Below, piece after piece: positions 36,276 to 45,924 of a stretch of DNA of 64,000 nucleotides. Within the stretch, counting starts at the first letter, position 1; each line of letters opens with the position of its first letter. The notes under the pieces are model-generated. The model did no database searches. It saw only the letters and a list, made by a program, of their open reading frames with translations, and was not told where the DNA came from. The translations under genes were made by a program, and so were the position numbers. The DNA lies in contig CALUKX010000005.1 of the NCBI GenBank assembly GCA_944321335.1, forward strand, positions 1 through 64,000, written 5' to 3'. Source of the DNA: an uncultured Phocaeicola sp. GTDB taxonomy: Bacteria > Bacteroidota > Bacteroidia > Bacteroidales > Bacteroidaceae.

Positions 36276-38336
36276 TTATTTGTTACGAATAGCATAACCA
36301 TCATTACTCAACACGCCGTTAGATGACATCACACGGTCGGTCGGAATAGGAATTACATAAGGAGTAACCTTATTTCTCAAAGATTCGATATCTTCAGTAC
36401 CGGTTACAAGAGTTCCGTCTGTCAAACCGAACCAAGAAGAAATGATACGTTCATCAACAGTACCCTTCTTGATATCGTCACCGTTTGCATCCTGTCCATA
36501 AGGCTGGTTTGTTTCAGGGTCTTTGCTATCCACTTTGATAAATGCATCAGCAAAACCAACATATTTCAAACCGTCGTATGTAGCATTCGGTTCTTTGATA
36601 TCATCATCTTTCAAGGATTCTGCATTCTTATAGTAATTGTCGGTCTTGTCGCAATACTGATGATAAGTATTTACAAACTGAACTTCACCGTCTACATAGT
36701 TATAGTACAGACGGGCTGCAATACCCATGTCTTGGATTTCCTTATCCTTGTTGTAAACCAGTTCTCCACCAACTTCTTCCAACTGCTGATAGTTGATAGC
36801 GACATCACGCATCCAATTGATGGTATTTACGATAGCATCGCTATAATAGTTCCAGCGGATCAAGTCGAACTTACGGATGTTTTCACCACCGAATTCCCAA
36901 GCACGTTCATTCATAATGGCTTTCTTGAATGCTTCTTTAGTAGTCAAGGCATTTACATAAGCATCTACTTTTTCTGCCTTGTTCGGAGAGTTAACGAATG
37001 CACGTTCACGAACAACAGTCAGCTGTTCCTTGGCCAATGCTGTAGGACCGTTGATTTCATTTTCAGCTTCAGCCAGCAACAGCAAGACATCTGCATAACG
37101 CAAAACCGGCCAGTTGATACCTGTACCCTTTGATGCGATACCGGTAACCTTCAAGTCCATACGACACCACTTAGCCGGCTGAACACCCCAACCATCGACA
37201 GCTGCCTGTTTGTTATCGTACAACCAACGGTAGTTGGCGCAAGTTACATTCAAGCGCTGGTCTTCCTGATCGAATGAAGCAACGTAAGGAACAGTCAAGT
37301 TAGTATAAGTAGTACCAGCACCTCTTGAACTATCAACAACGCTCAAGCCATGACACCAACCGATATCACCACCAGAGTTAGGAACGAATGCAACTTCGTA
37401 CAATACATCGCTAGTCGACGGATTGCAACCATTGATTTCGTTATCGAAGATTTCCTTGAAGTTAGGATTCAAGGCACGAGGTTTCAAGTTGATCAGTTTC
37501 AAAGCATAAGCCTTAGCAACCTTATAGTAGTCGTCAGCTGTTGAAGCTGTCTGTTCTACACCGTTTTCGTCTTTATAGGTTACAGTATATTCTTCACCTG
37601 TTTCGTTACAACGAGCCATTGTACCGTCGGCCTGCATAGAATATCCGGCACGGAACATAGCCAATTTTGCAATAAAACCTAAAGCGAATTCACGGTTCAT
37701 GTATTCTACAGTGATCTTATCACTCCACATCATCTGTTCTTCCACATTGATCAGATCCTGAATACAATGTGTATAGATGATATTCTTGTCTGTACGAGGG
37801 TCGTTATGCATATCGGTTGCAGTAGTCGGAGTAGTTGCAAACGGTACATCACCCCAGAAGTTACACATCAACCAATACCAATATGCACGCAAACAGTATG
37901 CTTCACCAAGAAGCTGTTTCATATCAGCATCACCATTCTTATACATGGCGCTGGCTTCGATACCTTCAATACACTGGTTAGCGAAGTCGATTGCCTTCAA
38001 TGTATTGTCCCAGCAATTCTTGATATCGTTATACTGCTTTGCATTGATTGCCCAGAAACCACGACGGTCGGTACTTTCACGCTGAGACTTATTGACATAA
38101 CCGACCTCAATATCTGTATTCTGCATCCAGTTGGTACTCATACGTGATGTATAGGTATCCTCACACATATACGCATAGACATGAGCCACCATCTTTCGAG
38201 CATCCGTTGGGTTGGAGCACAAATACTCCACGTTATCTGTAGACAAGGCTTCGGTATCGAGCATATCATCACACGAGGTGGTGGTGAAGGCAAGTCCGCA
38301 GATTAAAGAAGCTATATATAAAAATTTCTTTTTCAT
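36276..38336 (-). CDS. SusD/RagB-family outer-membrane lipoprotein
   Basis: A 686-residue SusD-like protein. Signal peptide with lipobox TTSC followed by DDM. The N-terminal TPR part carries YCLRAYWYWLMCNFWGDVP, the SusD hallmark, and the C-terminal RagB/SusD domain has LRYADVLLLLAEAENEI and NERAWEFGGENIRKFDLIRW. It would form the lid on the SusC barrel and deliver a glycan to it. It lies 16 bases after the susC reading frame. Its substrate is not shown by neighbours, because no glycoside hydrolase, lyase or regulator is present in the window. Confidence 0.95.
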   Translation of the reverse strand: MKKKFLYIASLICGLAFTTTSCDDMLDTEALSTDNVEYLCSNPTDARKMVAHVYAYMCEDTYTSRMSTNWMQNTDIEVGYVNKSQRESTDRRGFWAINAKQYNDIKNCWDNTLKAIDFANQCIEGIEASAMYKNGDADMKQLLGEAYCLRAYWYWLMCNFWGDVPFATTPTTATDMHNDPRTDKNIIYTHCIQDLINVEEQMMWSDKITVEYMNREFALGFIAKLAMFRAGYSMQADGTMARCNETGEEYTVTYKDENGVEQTASTADDYYKVAKAYALKLINLKPRALNPNFKEIFDNEINGCNPSTSDVLYEVAFVPNSGGDIGWCHGLSVVDSSRGAGTTYTNLTVPYVASFDQEDQRLNVTCANYRWLYDNKQAAVDGWGVQPAKWCRMDLKVTGIASKGTGINWPVLRYADVLLLLAEAENEINGPTALAKEQLTVVRERAFVNSPNKAEKVDAYVNALTTKEAFKKAIMNERAWEFGGENIRKFDLIRWNYYSDAIVNTINWMRDVAINYQQLEEVGGELVYNKDKEIQDMGIAARLYYNYVDGEVQFVNTYHQYCDKTDNYYKNAESLKDDDIKEPNATYDGLKYVGFADAFIKVDSKDPETNQPYGQDANGDDIKKGTVDERIISSWFGLTDGTLVTGTEDIESLRNKVTPYVIPIPTDRVMSSNGVLSNDGYAIRNK

Positions 38337-38352
38337 ACTTTCAGTTTTTCAA

Positions 38353-41300
38353 TTAAAAGGTAATATTAACACCTGCTGTCCAAGAGAATGATTTAGGATA
38401 TGCAGAGAAGTCAGCACCCGGAGTCAAACCACTGGTCTTGCTACCACGGATTGAAGAGTTGACTTCAGGGTCATAACCGTCGTATCCGCTCAGGCAGAAT
38501 ACGTTGTTCAATGTACAATACAGACGGAACTGGTTGCAAGCAAATTTCTTTGTCCATTCTTTCGGCAAAGTAAATCCGAGAGTCAAGTTCTGCAGACGGA
38601 GGAATGAACCATCTTCAACTGCCCAAGATGTCGGCATCGGGTTGTTGTCAGAGAATGTAGTAGCCGACCAACGTGTTGCTGTAGCATTCATTGCCTTCAA
38701 AGTTTCGTAATCGGTAATGATTTCACCGGTTGCCTGATCCAAGTATGTCCAAGCCTGACCACCCAATGTTACAGGAGCCATTTCCTGACGCAAGTTGGCA
38801 TACTGGTTACGATATGACTGAGAAGCAACCATCTTATCCATATTATAGACATCGTTACCATATACGAAGTTGAAGTTAGCTGAGAGGTCGAACCATTTGT
38901 AAGTAGCGTTCAAACCGAAACCACCGCTGAACTTAGGCTGAGTCTTACCGATGATTGTACGGTCATTGTCAGCATCAATCTTGCCATCACCGTTCAAGTC
39001 CTTGATCTTCATGGCACCCGGGCGAAGACCTCCGTAAGAACCTGCTGTAGTAAATGTATTGTCAACCACACCTTCCTTCAGGATATAGTTACCAGACTTA
39101 TCGAACTTAAACTGAGTCTTACCTGCATCGTCTACATAAGTTTCGAAATCGTCTACACCGTAGATACCGTCATAAACGAATCCCCAAACCAGACCCAAAG
39201 GCTGACCAACGATAACACGGTAGTCGTCCTGACCACGCATATCTGTTGAGAATGCACCAGAGTTGAATGACATAACATCTACACCGTCAGCCAATTTTTC
39301 AACACGGTTCTTGTTGAAACCGATATTGAAGTTGAAGTTCAACGAGTAGTCCTTCTTCTGGAGGATCGCAGCGTTCAATGTCAATTCGATACCTTTATTG
39401 GATGTTTCACCGATATTTCTCTGCATTGTAGTATAACCGATGGCTGTGATAGGAATTTCGATCAACAAATCCTTCACACTATTCCAATAGTAATCGATGC
39501 TACCAGACAATCTTTCGTTGAAGAAACCGAAATCCAAACCGACGTTACGGGTAATGGTTGTTTCCCATTTCAGATCCGGGTTAGCCAACTGAGCATTGTT
39601 CAATGTATAGTGAGGATTCTGTTCGTTACCTGCACCATAATATTTACTGCTTGAGTAAGCCTTATAGGTTGTTTCGAACATGGCACTACCGATACGGTTG
39701 TTACCTGCAGTACCGTAAGAGAAACGGAGCTTCAAGTTAGACATGAACTTCTTGGCAGGAGCCATGAACGGTTCTTCCAACAGACGCCATGCAACAGCAC
39801 CTGCAGGGAAGTATCCCCAACGGTTACCTTCAGCAAACTTAGAAGAACCATCGGCACGCATTGTGAACGTAAACAAATAACGGTCCATCAAAGTATAATT
39901 GGCACGACCGAAGAATGAGATTGTACGGTCTTCCTGAGCCAAAGTAGAAGAAATAGTCTGTGCACCTGTACCCTTTGAGTTGTTTGCCATACTAGCGAAC
40001 ATCTTTTCCGGAGTAATATCTTCCTGGAAGAATTTACCAACCATCATATTCTGTTCGCTGCCTGAAGCAACATATTCCTGACCTACCATGATATTTACAT
40101 CATGAGTCTTGTTGAAGTTATGTCTCCATGTCAAAGTATGAGCGGCACGGAGTTTCCAAGAATCTTTCTTAGTCCATTCACCCAACGGAAGTTCACCACC
40201 ATCCTGTACGGCCTTGTTACTTCTCGGACCATACCAGTCTTTCAACTGATAGAAAGTATAGTCGTAACCACCTTCTGCACGGTAAGTGAAGTCTTTAGAG
40301 ATTTTCCAGTTGATGGCAGCATTGAAGTTGTAACGACGTTCGTTCTTTCTTCTCCAGTAGTCGTTAACCTGATCTTTCAAGCTACGTGTAGCATTTACAT
40401 ATTCTTCGTATTCATCTTCCGGCAAAGTACTCGGGTCGATATCAATCTGATCATACAAACCGAATACAGGAGCTTTCATGATGGCATCGTAAGAACGGAT
40501 CTTGTAAGTACCACCACCGGTACCCACACCCTGAGTTTCAGTATCAGCCAAGCGTGCACCGAAATCCAAAGTCAAGTTCTTATACAATTCATGTTTCAAC
40601 TTAAAGTTCATGTTGTAACGGCGGTAACCGTTGTCTTCCATCAAACTCTTGTCGTTTGCATAAGTACCGCTCAAAGTGAATTTGGTCTTGTCATTACCAC
40701 CTGTAATACTGATGTTGTGTGACTGAGAAAGTTCGTTGTTTCCGAACATTTCTTCCTGCCAGTCGTGACCTTCCTGATATTTGTAAAGATCCAAGTCACC
40801 GTAAGCACCATAACGCTGTTCGAAGCTACTGATAGCTGATGCACCTCTCAACGCCTGTCTTTCATAGTTGTACATTACGAACTGATAAGGATCCATGGCA
40901 TCCAGTTTCTTACGGATTGTCTTGCCCTGGATATAACCGTTATAGCTAACGACTGTCTTACCACCTTTGGCACTCTTTGTAGTAATCAAGATTACACCGT
41001 TCGCACCCTGAGAACCATAGATTGCAGTAGAAGCGGCATCCTTCAATACGGTGATGTCTTCGATATCAGAAGGAGAGATATCGCTCATGCTTGACATCGG
41101 GAAACCATCCACAATATATAACGGAGAGTTATCACCGGTAATAGAACCACCACCACGGACTTTGATAATCATTTCAGCATCCGGAGAACCGTCGGTAGTA
41201 GTAATCTGCACACCGGCCAACTTACCGGTCAAGGCTTCAGCAACATTAGTTACCGGCACCTTTGCCAACTGTTCACCTTTAACTGTACTTACGGCACCTG

Positions 41301-41613
41301 TCAAGTCTTTCTTTCTTGCTGTACCGTAACCGATAACAACGACTTCATCAAGAACTTTGTTATCTTCCTCTAATGTAATGTTGTAAGTTGTCTGATTGCC
41401 CACCTTAAGTTCCTGTGTAGCATATCCGACGTAAGAAACTACCAATGTACTTCCAGTCTTTACGTTTGGTATGGTAAAATTACCATCCATGTCAGTAATT
41501 GACCCCACAGAAGTACCCTTCACTTGTACGCTTACTCCGATCAAGGGTTCACCGGTATTATCCTTGATAACACCCGAAATAGTCTTGTTCTGAGCAAACG
41601 CATGAAAATCAAA
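38353..41613 (-). CDS. SusC/RagA-family TonB-dependent receptor, 5'-truncated (no start codon or full signal peptide)
   Basis: The frame is open from 41613, directly after the TAA (41614-41616) of the endonuclease gene, which is in the same frame. It reads FDFHAFAQNKTISGVI: only the cleavage end (AFAQ) of a signal peptide remains. There is no ATG before the carboxypeptidase-regulatory-like domain (SGVIKDNTGEPLIGVSVQVK), and the first possible initiator is a TTG at 41544 inside that domain. The rest is intact: TonB-linked EEDNKVLDEVVVIGYG, the plug domain with GANGVILITTKSAKGG, and a 22-strand barrel ending in SFSWTAGVNITF. Such a protein could not be exported. A deletion that removed promoter, start and most of the signal peptide is the best explanation; see the finding on this junction. 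Confidence 0.85.
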   Translation of the reverse strand, partial: FDFHAFAQNKTISGVIKDNTGEPLIGVSVQVKGTSVGSITDMDGNFTIPNVKTGSTLVVSYVGYATQELKVGNQTTYNITLEEDNKVLDEVVVIGYGTARKKDLTGAVSTVKGEQLAKVPVTNVAEALTGKLAGVQITTTDGSPDAEMIIKVRGGGSITGDNSPLYIVDGFPMSSMSDISPSDIEDITVLKDAASTAIYGSQGANGVILITTKSAKGGKTVVSYNGYIQGKTIRKKLDAMDPYQFVMYNYERQALRGASAISSFEQRYGAYGDLDLYKYQEGHDWQEEMFGNNELSQSHNISITGGNDKTKFTLSGTYANDKSLMEDNGYRRYNMNFKLKHELYKNLTLDFGARLADTETQGVGTGGGTYKIRSYDAIMKAPVFGLYDQIDIDPSTLPEDEYEEYVNATRSLKDQVNDYWRRKNERRYNFNAAINWKISKDFTYRAEGGYDYTFYQLKDWYGPRSNKAVQDGGELPLGEWTKKDSWKLRAAHTLTWRHNFNKTHDVNIMVGQEYVASGSEQNMMVGKFFQEDITPEKMFASMANNSKGTGAQTISSTLAQEDRTISFFGRANYTLMDRYLFTFTMRADGSSKFAEGNRWGYFPAGAVAWRLLEEPFMAPAKKFMSNLKLRFSYGTAGNNRIGSAMFETTYKAYSSSKYYGAGNEQNPHYTLNNAQLANPDLKWETTITRNVGLDFGFFNERLSGSIDYYWNSVKDLLIEIPITAIGYTTMQRNIGETSNKGIELTLNAAILQKKDYSLNFNFNIGFNKNRVEKLADGVDVMSFNSGAFSTDMRGQDDYRVIVGQPLGLVWGFVYDGIYGVDDFETYVDDAGKTQFKFDKSGNYILKEGVVDNTFTTAGSYGGLRPGAMKIKDLNGDGKIDADNDRTIIGKTQPKFSGGFGLNATYKWFDLSANFNFVYGNDVYNMDKMVASQSYRNQYANLRQEMAPVTLGGQAWTYLDQATGEIITDYETLKAMNATATRWSATTFSDNNPMPTSWAVEDGSFLRLQNLTLGFTLPKEWTKKFACNQFRLYCTLNNVFCLSGYDGYDPEVNSSIRGSKTSGLTPGADFSAYPKSFSWTAGVNITF

Positions 41614-42699
41614 TTATTTCTTTTTCTGTAGCAAGCACCACACCGGATAATGGTCAGAAACACGGATGGAACGGTCGACTTCGCAATGCAGAATCTTGAA
41701 TGCATCGCTAGCAAATATATGGTCGATGCGGAAGTAAAGAAGACTCTGGTTATAACTGAAACCCGGCCCTCCGCCTGCATTGATAAACGCATCGTTCAGG
41801 CCTTTTCCGATAGTCCGATGGGCATAGGATACGGGAGAATCATTGAAATCTCCGCAAACAATCATATATGGAGATTCATTCCGTCGGATAGCAAGGGCAA
41901 CAGAGTCGACCTGCGGAGCACGGATAGCTACGGCATCGGCCAGCTTACGCAATAAAAATTTACTATTCTCTTTAACCATCTCCTCCTCCGGTTTCTTCAG
42001 CATTTCGGTATACATCTCCTTATCGTGCGAGTTCAATTTGTTCGATTCAAGATGGTTATTGATTACAACAAGCGTATCTTCTCCTACCTTCAGACGGAAG
42101 AGCATACTTCCGTTCATCGCTGATTCATACCTGATTCTTTCCGCCGAAAGAATCGGATAACGTGAATAACAGGCCATACCGTTACCGCCATCACCAAAGG
42201 CAACCTTTTCATGGTAGGGATAATCAGACAACGTTTCATTGATGACCTTTTCACTTACATGTATCCCCGGAATGAATTCCTGCAAGCAGATGATATCGGC
42301 CTCACTTTCCTTCAGATATGCAAGGATAGGGTTTATCCCATCTTTATCGACATCTCCCCAAGGCATACCTTGGGTATTATAGGTAAGAAACTTGATTGTA
42401 TCCGAAGCAGCATCACCCCGGTCAGCGAAACCGATCGGCCAATAGGCACGGAGACTACCAAAACCCATAAAAAGTACAACAAGAGAAAAAAGCGAATAAC
42501 GACGACGGATAAACAGCCAGCCTATGATGCAAGCCAGATTCAGGAAGATAAAAATTGGTATAGCCAATCCGGCACATGCCAAAATAGGATGGCTCTGCGG
42601 CCGGATATAGGGACTATACGCACACAGCAAGTAGCCGAATGCAATCACTATATTCACTCCAATCAATATAAGTTTTATCAGCTTTCCGAAAATCTTCAT
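41614..42699 (-). CDS. endonuclease/exonuclease/phosphatase-family membrane protein
   Basis: A 361-residue protein. Three hydrophobic segments lie in the first 95 residues, then an EEP-fold domain with YNTQGMPWG, DIICLQEFIPG, VINNHLESNK, VCGDFNDSPVSY and SDHYPVW: the metal-binding Glu, the catalytic Asp-Asn pair and the final Asp-His are all present. Such proteins act on phosphodiesters, possibly phospholipids or nucleic acid, outside the inner membrane. It is the last gene of the dapB operon, 71 bases after the second rhomboid gene. Its stop codon abuts the truncated susC. Confidence 0.9.
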   Translation of the reverse strand: MKIFGKLIKLILIGVNIVIAFGYLLCAYSPYIRPQSHPILACAGLAIPIFIFLNLACIIGWLFIRRRYSLFSLVVLFMGFGSLRAYWPIGFADRGDAASDTIKFLTYNTQGMPWGDVDKDGINPILAYLKESEADIICLQEFIPGIHVSEKVINETLSDYPYHEKVAFGDGGNGMACYSRYPILSAERIRYESAMNGSMLFRLKVGEDTLVVINNHLESNKLNSHDKEMYTEMLKKPEEEMVKENSKFLLRKLADAVAIRAPQVDSVALAIRRNESPYMIVCGDFNDSPVSYAHRTIGKGLNDAFINAGGGPGFSYNQSLLYFRIDHIFASDAFKILHCEVDRSIRVSDHYPVWCLLQKKK

Positions 42700-42770
42700 C
42701 TTAGTTTAGTGCCTTTGTCGTCTCTACTTCATCTATCACATATCCACCACGGAAGTGGCTTGTCGAGGGA

Positions 42771-43667
42771 TTATTTCTTGCTTGCATCAAACAAGCTCTT
42801 CTTTTCTTCATCTGTCAGACTTGAATAGCCTGATTTACGCAGTTTATCCAAGATACGGTCTATTTCATCCGAGCGTTCCTTTTTACGTGCATTGAAATCA
42901 TAGTCCTTCTGTTTGTCGCTGTAGTGGACTTTCATCTTAGGTTTGCGAGGTTTCGGCTTCCAATCGCCGCAAACCACATCACAAACGGCATTGATCCATC
43001 GGGTCAGGTCGTGTCCTTTCCGTAAACCGATTGCAAAAAGCCATCCGGCCAATGCACCACCCAAATGGGCGATGTGTCCTCCGGCATTTCCAGATGTCAT
43101 GAAAAGCAAATCCAACAGAATCATGAACAAGGCTACATACTTCAAGCGTACAGAACCTATAAACAGGAATTGGATAGGGTAATTCGGTTCACGTTCGGCT
43201 ACCGCAACTACAATAGCCAATACGGAGGCAGATGCCCCTAGCAAATAGGAGTAGTCTTTCACCTCTTCAAAGTAAGGGAAGACATTGTAGGCAAGGATAT
43301 AAAACACGCCTCCTACTATTCCTCCCAACAGATACAATCCCCGCAAATGCTTCGACGAGAAGAACTGCAGGAAAAGTTTCCCGAACCAGTATAGCCAAAG
43401 CATATTGAAAAGGATATGCAGCAAGCTTACATGAAGGAACATGTAAGTCAGTATTGTCCACGGCTGAAAGATAAAACGTTCCACCGATGCCGGCAGTTCA
43501 AGGTAATTGATCCAAGGAGCGACAGGTATCCTGAACAACGTCAGAATGACCGTCACCAATGAAACAACTATAAATATACCGACATTCCAATACAACAGGC
43601 GGATAACCGTATCCCCCCGTCGGAATCCATCTTTCAGATTATTAATAAATCTGCTGTCCGCCACCAT
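42771..43667 (-). CDS. rhomboid intramembrane serine protease, with C-terminal tail domain
   Basis: A 298-residue rhomboid. Six membrane segments lie between about residues 20 and 215. The catalytic Ser is in LLGASASVLAI and the His in GGHIAHLGGALAGW. A soluble tail of about 70 residues follows (KVHYSDKQKDYDFNARK and ILDKLRKSGYSSLTDEEK), resembling DUF6576, which often follows rhomboids in Bacteroidetes. It cleaves membrane proteins within the bilayer. Its start overlaps the previous rhomboid gene by 26 bases. Confidence 0.92.
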   Translation of the reverse strand: MVADSRFINNLKDGFRRGDTVIRLLYWNVGIFIVVSLVTVILTLFRIPVAPWINYLELPASVERFIFQPWTILTYMFLHVSLLHILFNMLWLYWFGKLFLQFFSSKHLRGLYLLGGIVGGVFYILAYNVFPYFEEVKDYSYLLGASASVLAIVVAVAEREPNYPIQFLFIGSVRLKYVALFMILLDLLFMTSGNAGGHIAHLGGALAGWLFAIGLRKGHDLTRWINAVCDVVCGDWKPKPRKPKMKVHYSDKQKDYDFNARKKERSDEIDRILDKLRKSGYSSLTDEEKKSLFDASKK

Positions 43668-44319
43668 ATTTCTTTCTCCAATAAAGTATTAATATCAAAC
43701 CGAAGAGCATACCGCCCAAGTGAGCGAAATGTGCAATTCCGTCTCCTCCGCTGATTCCCAATACCAGCTCAAGAACCGCATATCCGATTACGAAATATTT
43801 TGCCTTGATAGGGAAAGGAATCGGGAAAATGAACATCTGGCTGTTGGGGAACAACATACCGAATGCCAACAGAATGGCATAGACTGCTCCCGAAGCACCG
43901 ACCGTACTGATAACATTCAGATATTCGCTCATCGGAATAGTCACCCCATTCCCCAAATCTACGTTCAGATAATGTGACCATACCGTTACATATTCAATAT
44001 ACTGAACACCTTCCTGAATCAATCCGGCACCGATACCACAAAGGATGTAATAGAACAGAAAACGTTTAGGTCCCCAAACATTCTCCAACACCCGTCCGAA
44101 CATCCATACTGCAAACATATTGAAGAAAATATGTTGGAAATTGGCATGCATGAACATATAGGTAACCAACTGTGCAGGATTAAAATCGGATGCCATAAAG
44201 AAATGCAGGGCCAGAAACCTGTTCACGTCAATCCCATAACGCTCTGCCACTAGCATTCCGAAGAAGCACAGCACATTAATAATCAACAAATTTTTCGTTA
44301 CTGTTGGTAAATTATTCAT
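43642..44319 (-). CDS. rhomboid intramembrane serine protease
   Basis: A 225-residue compact rhomboid with six membrane segments. The Ser is in STVGASGAVYAILLAFG and the His in GIAHFAHLGGMLFGL, so the dyad is intact. It lies 14 bases after the wbqC gene and overlaps the next rhomboid gene, which suggests coupled translation of the two proteases. Confidence 0.93.
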   Translation of the reverse strand: MNNLPTVTKNLLIINVLCFFGMLVAERYGIDVNRFLALHFFMASDFNPAQLVTYMFMHANFQHIFFNMFAVWMFGRVLENVWGPKRFLFYYILCGIGAGLIQEGVQYIEYVTVWSHYLNVDLGNGVTIPMSEYLNVISTVGASGAVYAILLAFGMLFPNSQMFIFPIPFPIKAKYFVIGYAVLELVLGISGGDGIAHFAHLGGMLFGLILILYWRKKYGGGQQIY

Positions 44320-44333
44320 ATTTTTAATTCAAC

Positions 44334-44984
44334 TTAAATTTCTTTTCTGATACTATCACGCAGGACCAACAGGCTTTCCGGTCCCATATTGAACAAAAGG
44401 TCGACGACACTCAGGTTAGGAATAAATCCTTGTCTGGCATCGAATACCTGATAATAGGCCTTGGGTGCAAAAGCCTCATCGGCTACCTTCCAATCCCTCT
44501 TCGGATGGATAATCTCACGGTAATCATCAACCCCGTCCGTTGCTGTCAGATACTCATCGGTTGGGATGATTGTCGGCTGTATGTCAATCTGTTTACAAAC
44601 CCATCGGCAAAGTTCCGCATTGAAATCGTAAAGGAACTCATATTTGTGTTCGAAAAAGCGATGGAATTCATCGGCATAGTAATCGAAAAAAGGGCTTTGC
44701 TTATAACCTGCCACGAATGCGTTCCAATGCACATGCCGCCAGTTGCCATGATCGGAAATACGGATATCCTTCATCAGGCATTTAGCCTCATCGCCTTTCT
44801 CAGTCGGGATGGTCAATGCCAACGGACCATCGGCCGAAGCAATCACACATCGGTTGCGATAAGTCTGCTTCATATAATGGTCGTTCTGTTCCACATATAC
44901 CCTACCGTAAGCAAAAAGTTTGGTATAGTATTCTACAGGAGCCAGATAGGCCGAGCTCAGTATTACTTCTTTTTCCATGCTCAT
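44334..44984 (-). CDS. WbqC-like protein
   Basis: A 216-residue WbqC-family protein with SSAYLAPVEYYTKL near the N-terminus, ASADGPLALTIPTEKG, RHVHWNAFVAGYKQSPFFDYYADE and the C-terminal SVVDLLFNMGPES. The family is linked to surface polysaccharide synthesis, but its reaction is unknown. The start may be MSMEKEV (44984) or MEKEV (44978). The first overlaps the preceding gene by 4 bases. Confidence 0.9.
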   Translation of the reverse strand: MSMEKEVILSSAYLAPVEYYTKLFAYGRVYVEQNDHYMKQTYRNRCVIASADGPLALTIPTEKGDEAKCLMKDIRISDHGNWRHVHWNAFVAGYKQSPFFDYYADEFHRFFEHKYEFLYDFNAELCRWVCKQIDIQPTIIPTDEYLTATDGVDDYREIIHPKRDWKVADEAFAPKAYYQVFDARQGFIPNLSVVDLLFNMGPESLLVLRDSIRKEI

Positions 44985-45901
44985 TGTACAGATTGAAAGA
45001 AACGTCCCTTACGGGTTGTAAACCAGATTCGCCATGCTTTCCCCACTATATATTCTTCGGGCACAAAACCGAAAAGACGTGAGTCGGACAGATTCATCGG
45101 ATCGTTTGCCGCCATCCAATAATAGTCCTTTGTAAAGGTGTAGGCGGTAACGAGGTTTCCATTGACCCAAAGCTTACCGTCTCTGATATCGGCCTGAAGT
45201 CCTTCATGGAAACGGATGGTATTGCACAAAAGAACAATATTCCAGGGATATACCTTGACCGACTTTCCCTTAGCCGGAACTTCATACGGATGCACATCGG
45301 AAGAAAGACGAACGTTCAACGGAGTAAATTGCACCCTTCCTTCCGCCTTCTGTGTTATCAGGTAATATTCATAATGGCTGAAACTGCGTATATAACCACC
45401 TTCTTTCGTATATCCGGCCAATGTATTACCTTCGATACCTACCGCATCAAGAAATGCCAATACCAAATCTTCCTGTGAGGAGGGATAAGCGTAGAACGAT
45501 TTACTGTCGGGACTAAGAATTTCTCCACCGACATTCAACAATTCGTTGTTCAGCATCAAAGTATCGCCTGGTAGACCGATACACCGGCTGATGAACAGGT
45601 TTCGCCATTCCATCTTACCTTTCTTGCTGTCGGGCGTCGGATCGTTGAACAAGACAATATCACCTTTCTTCACCTGCCGGGAAGCGATACGATGATAGCC
45701 GAACCACGACGGGAAAGGCATACGCAGACCATAGCTCCACTTGTTCACCAACACACCTTCGCCTTCATACAAAGCATTTTCCATTCCCGATGAAGGAATG
45801 AAACAGGAAGTGACAAGAAAAGCCCGGACAAGCAACACGGCTACAACCACGATTGCTGCCCATGTCAGCCCACGTTTCCAATCCTTACGCTCAGCCCTCA
45901 T
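44981..45901 (-). CDS. signal peptidase I-like protein lacking the catalytic Ser-Lys dyad
   Basis: A 306-residue S26-family protein with one membrane helix (about 12-30). Next to the neighbouring LepB it aligns without gaps in box B: IPSSSLEKSL there, IPSSGMENAL here, so the nucleophile position is Gly39. In box D, YVKRCVGLPG there reads FISRCIGLPG here, so the general-base Lys is Ser105. Box E, GDNRHNSADSR there, is degraded to ANDPMNLSDSR. I checked both catalytic codons (GGA and AGC) in the bases. The fold is preserved and the reading frame intact, so it is probably a non-catalytic homologue with a partner or regulatory role rather than a decayed gene. It lies 23 bases after lepB. Confidence 0.85.
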   Translation of the reverse strand: MRAERKDWKRGLTWAAIVVVAVLLVRAFLVTSCFIPSSGMENALYEGEGVLVNKWSYGLRMPFPSWFGYHRIASRQVKKGDIVLFNDPTPDSKKGKMEWRNLFISRCIGLPGDTLMLNNELLNVGGEILSPDSKSFYAYPSSQEDLVLAFLDAVGIEGNTLAGYTKEGGYIRSFSHYEYYLITQKAEGRVQFTPLNVRLSSDVHPYEVPAKGKSVKVYPWNIVLLCNTIRFHEGLQADIRDGKLWVNGNLVTAYTFTKDYYWMAANDPMNLSDSRLFGFVPEEYIVGKAWRIWFTTRKGRFFQSVQ

Positions 45902-45924
45902 TCAAACGTTTTCGATTTTACAGA

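Noticed and set aside
41542..41544. TTG as the true start of SusC
   Set aside because: It would begin inside the first beta-domain and leave no signal peptide, so the receptor could not reach the outer membrane.
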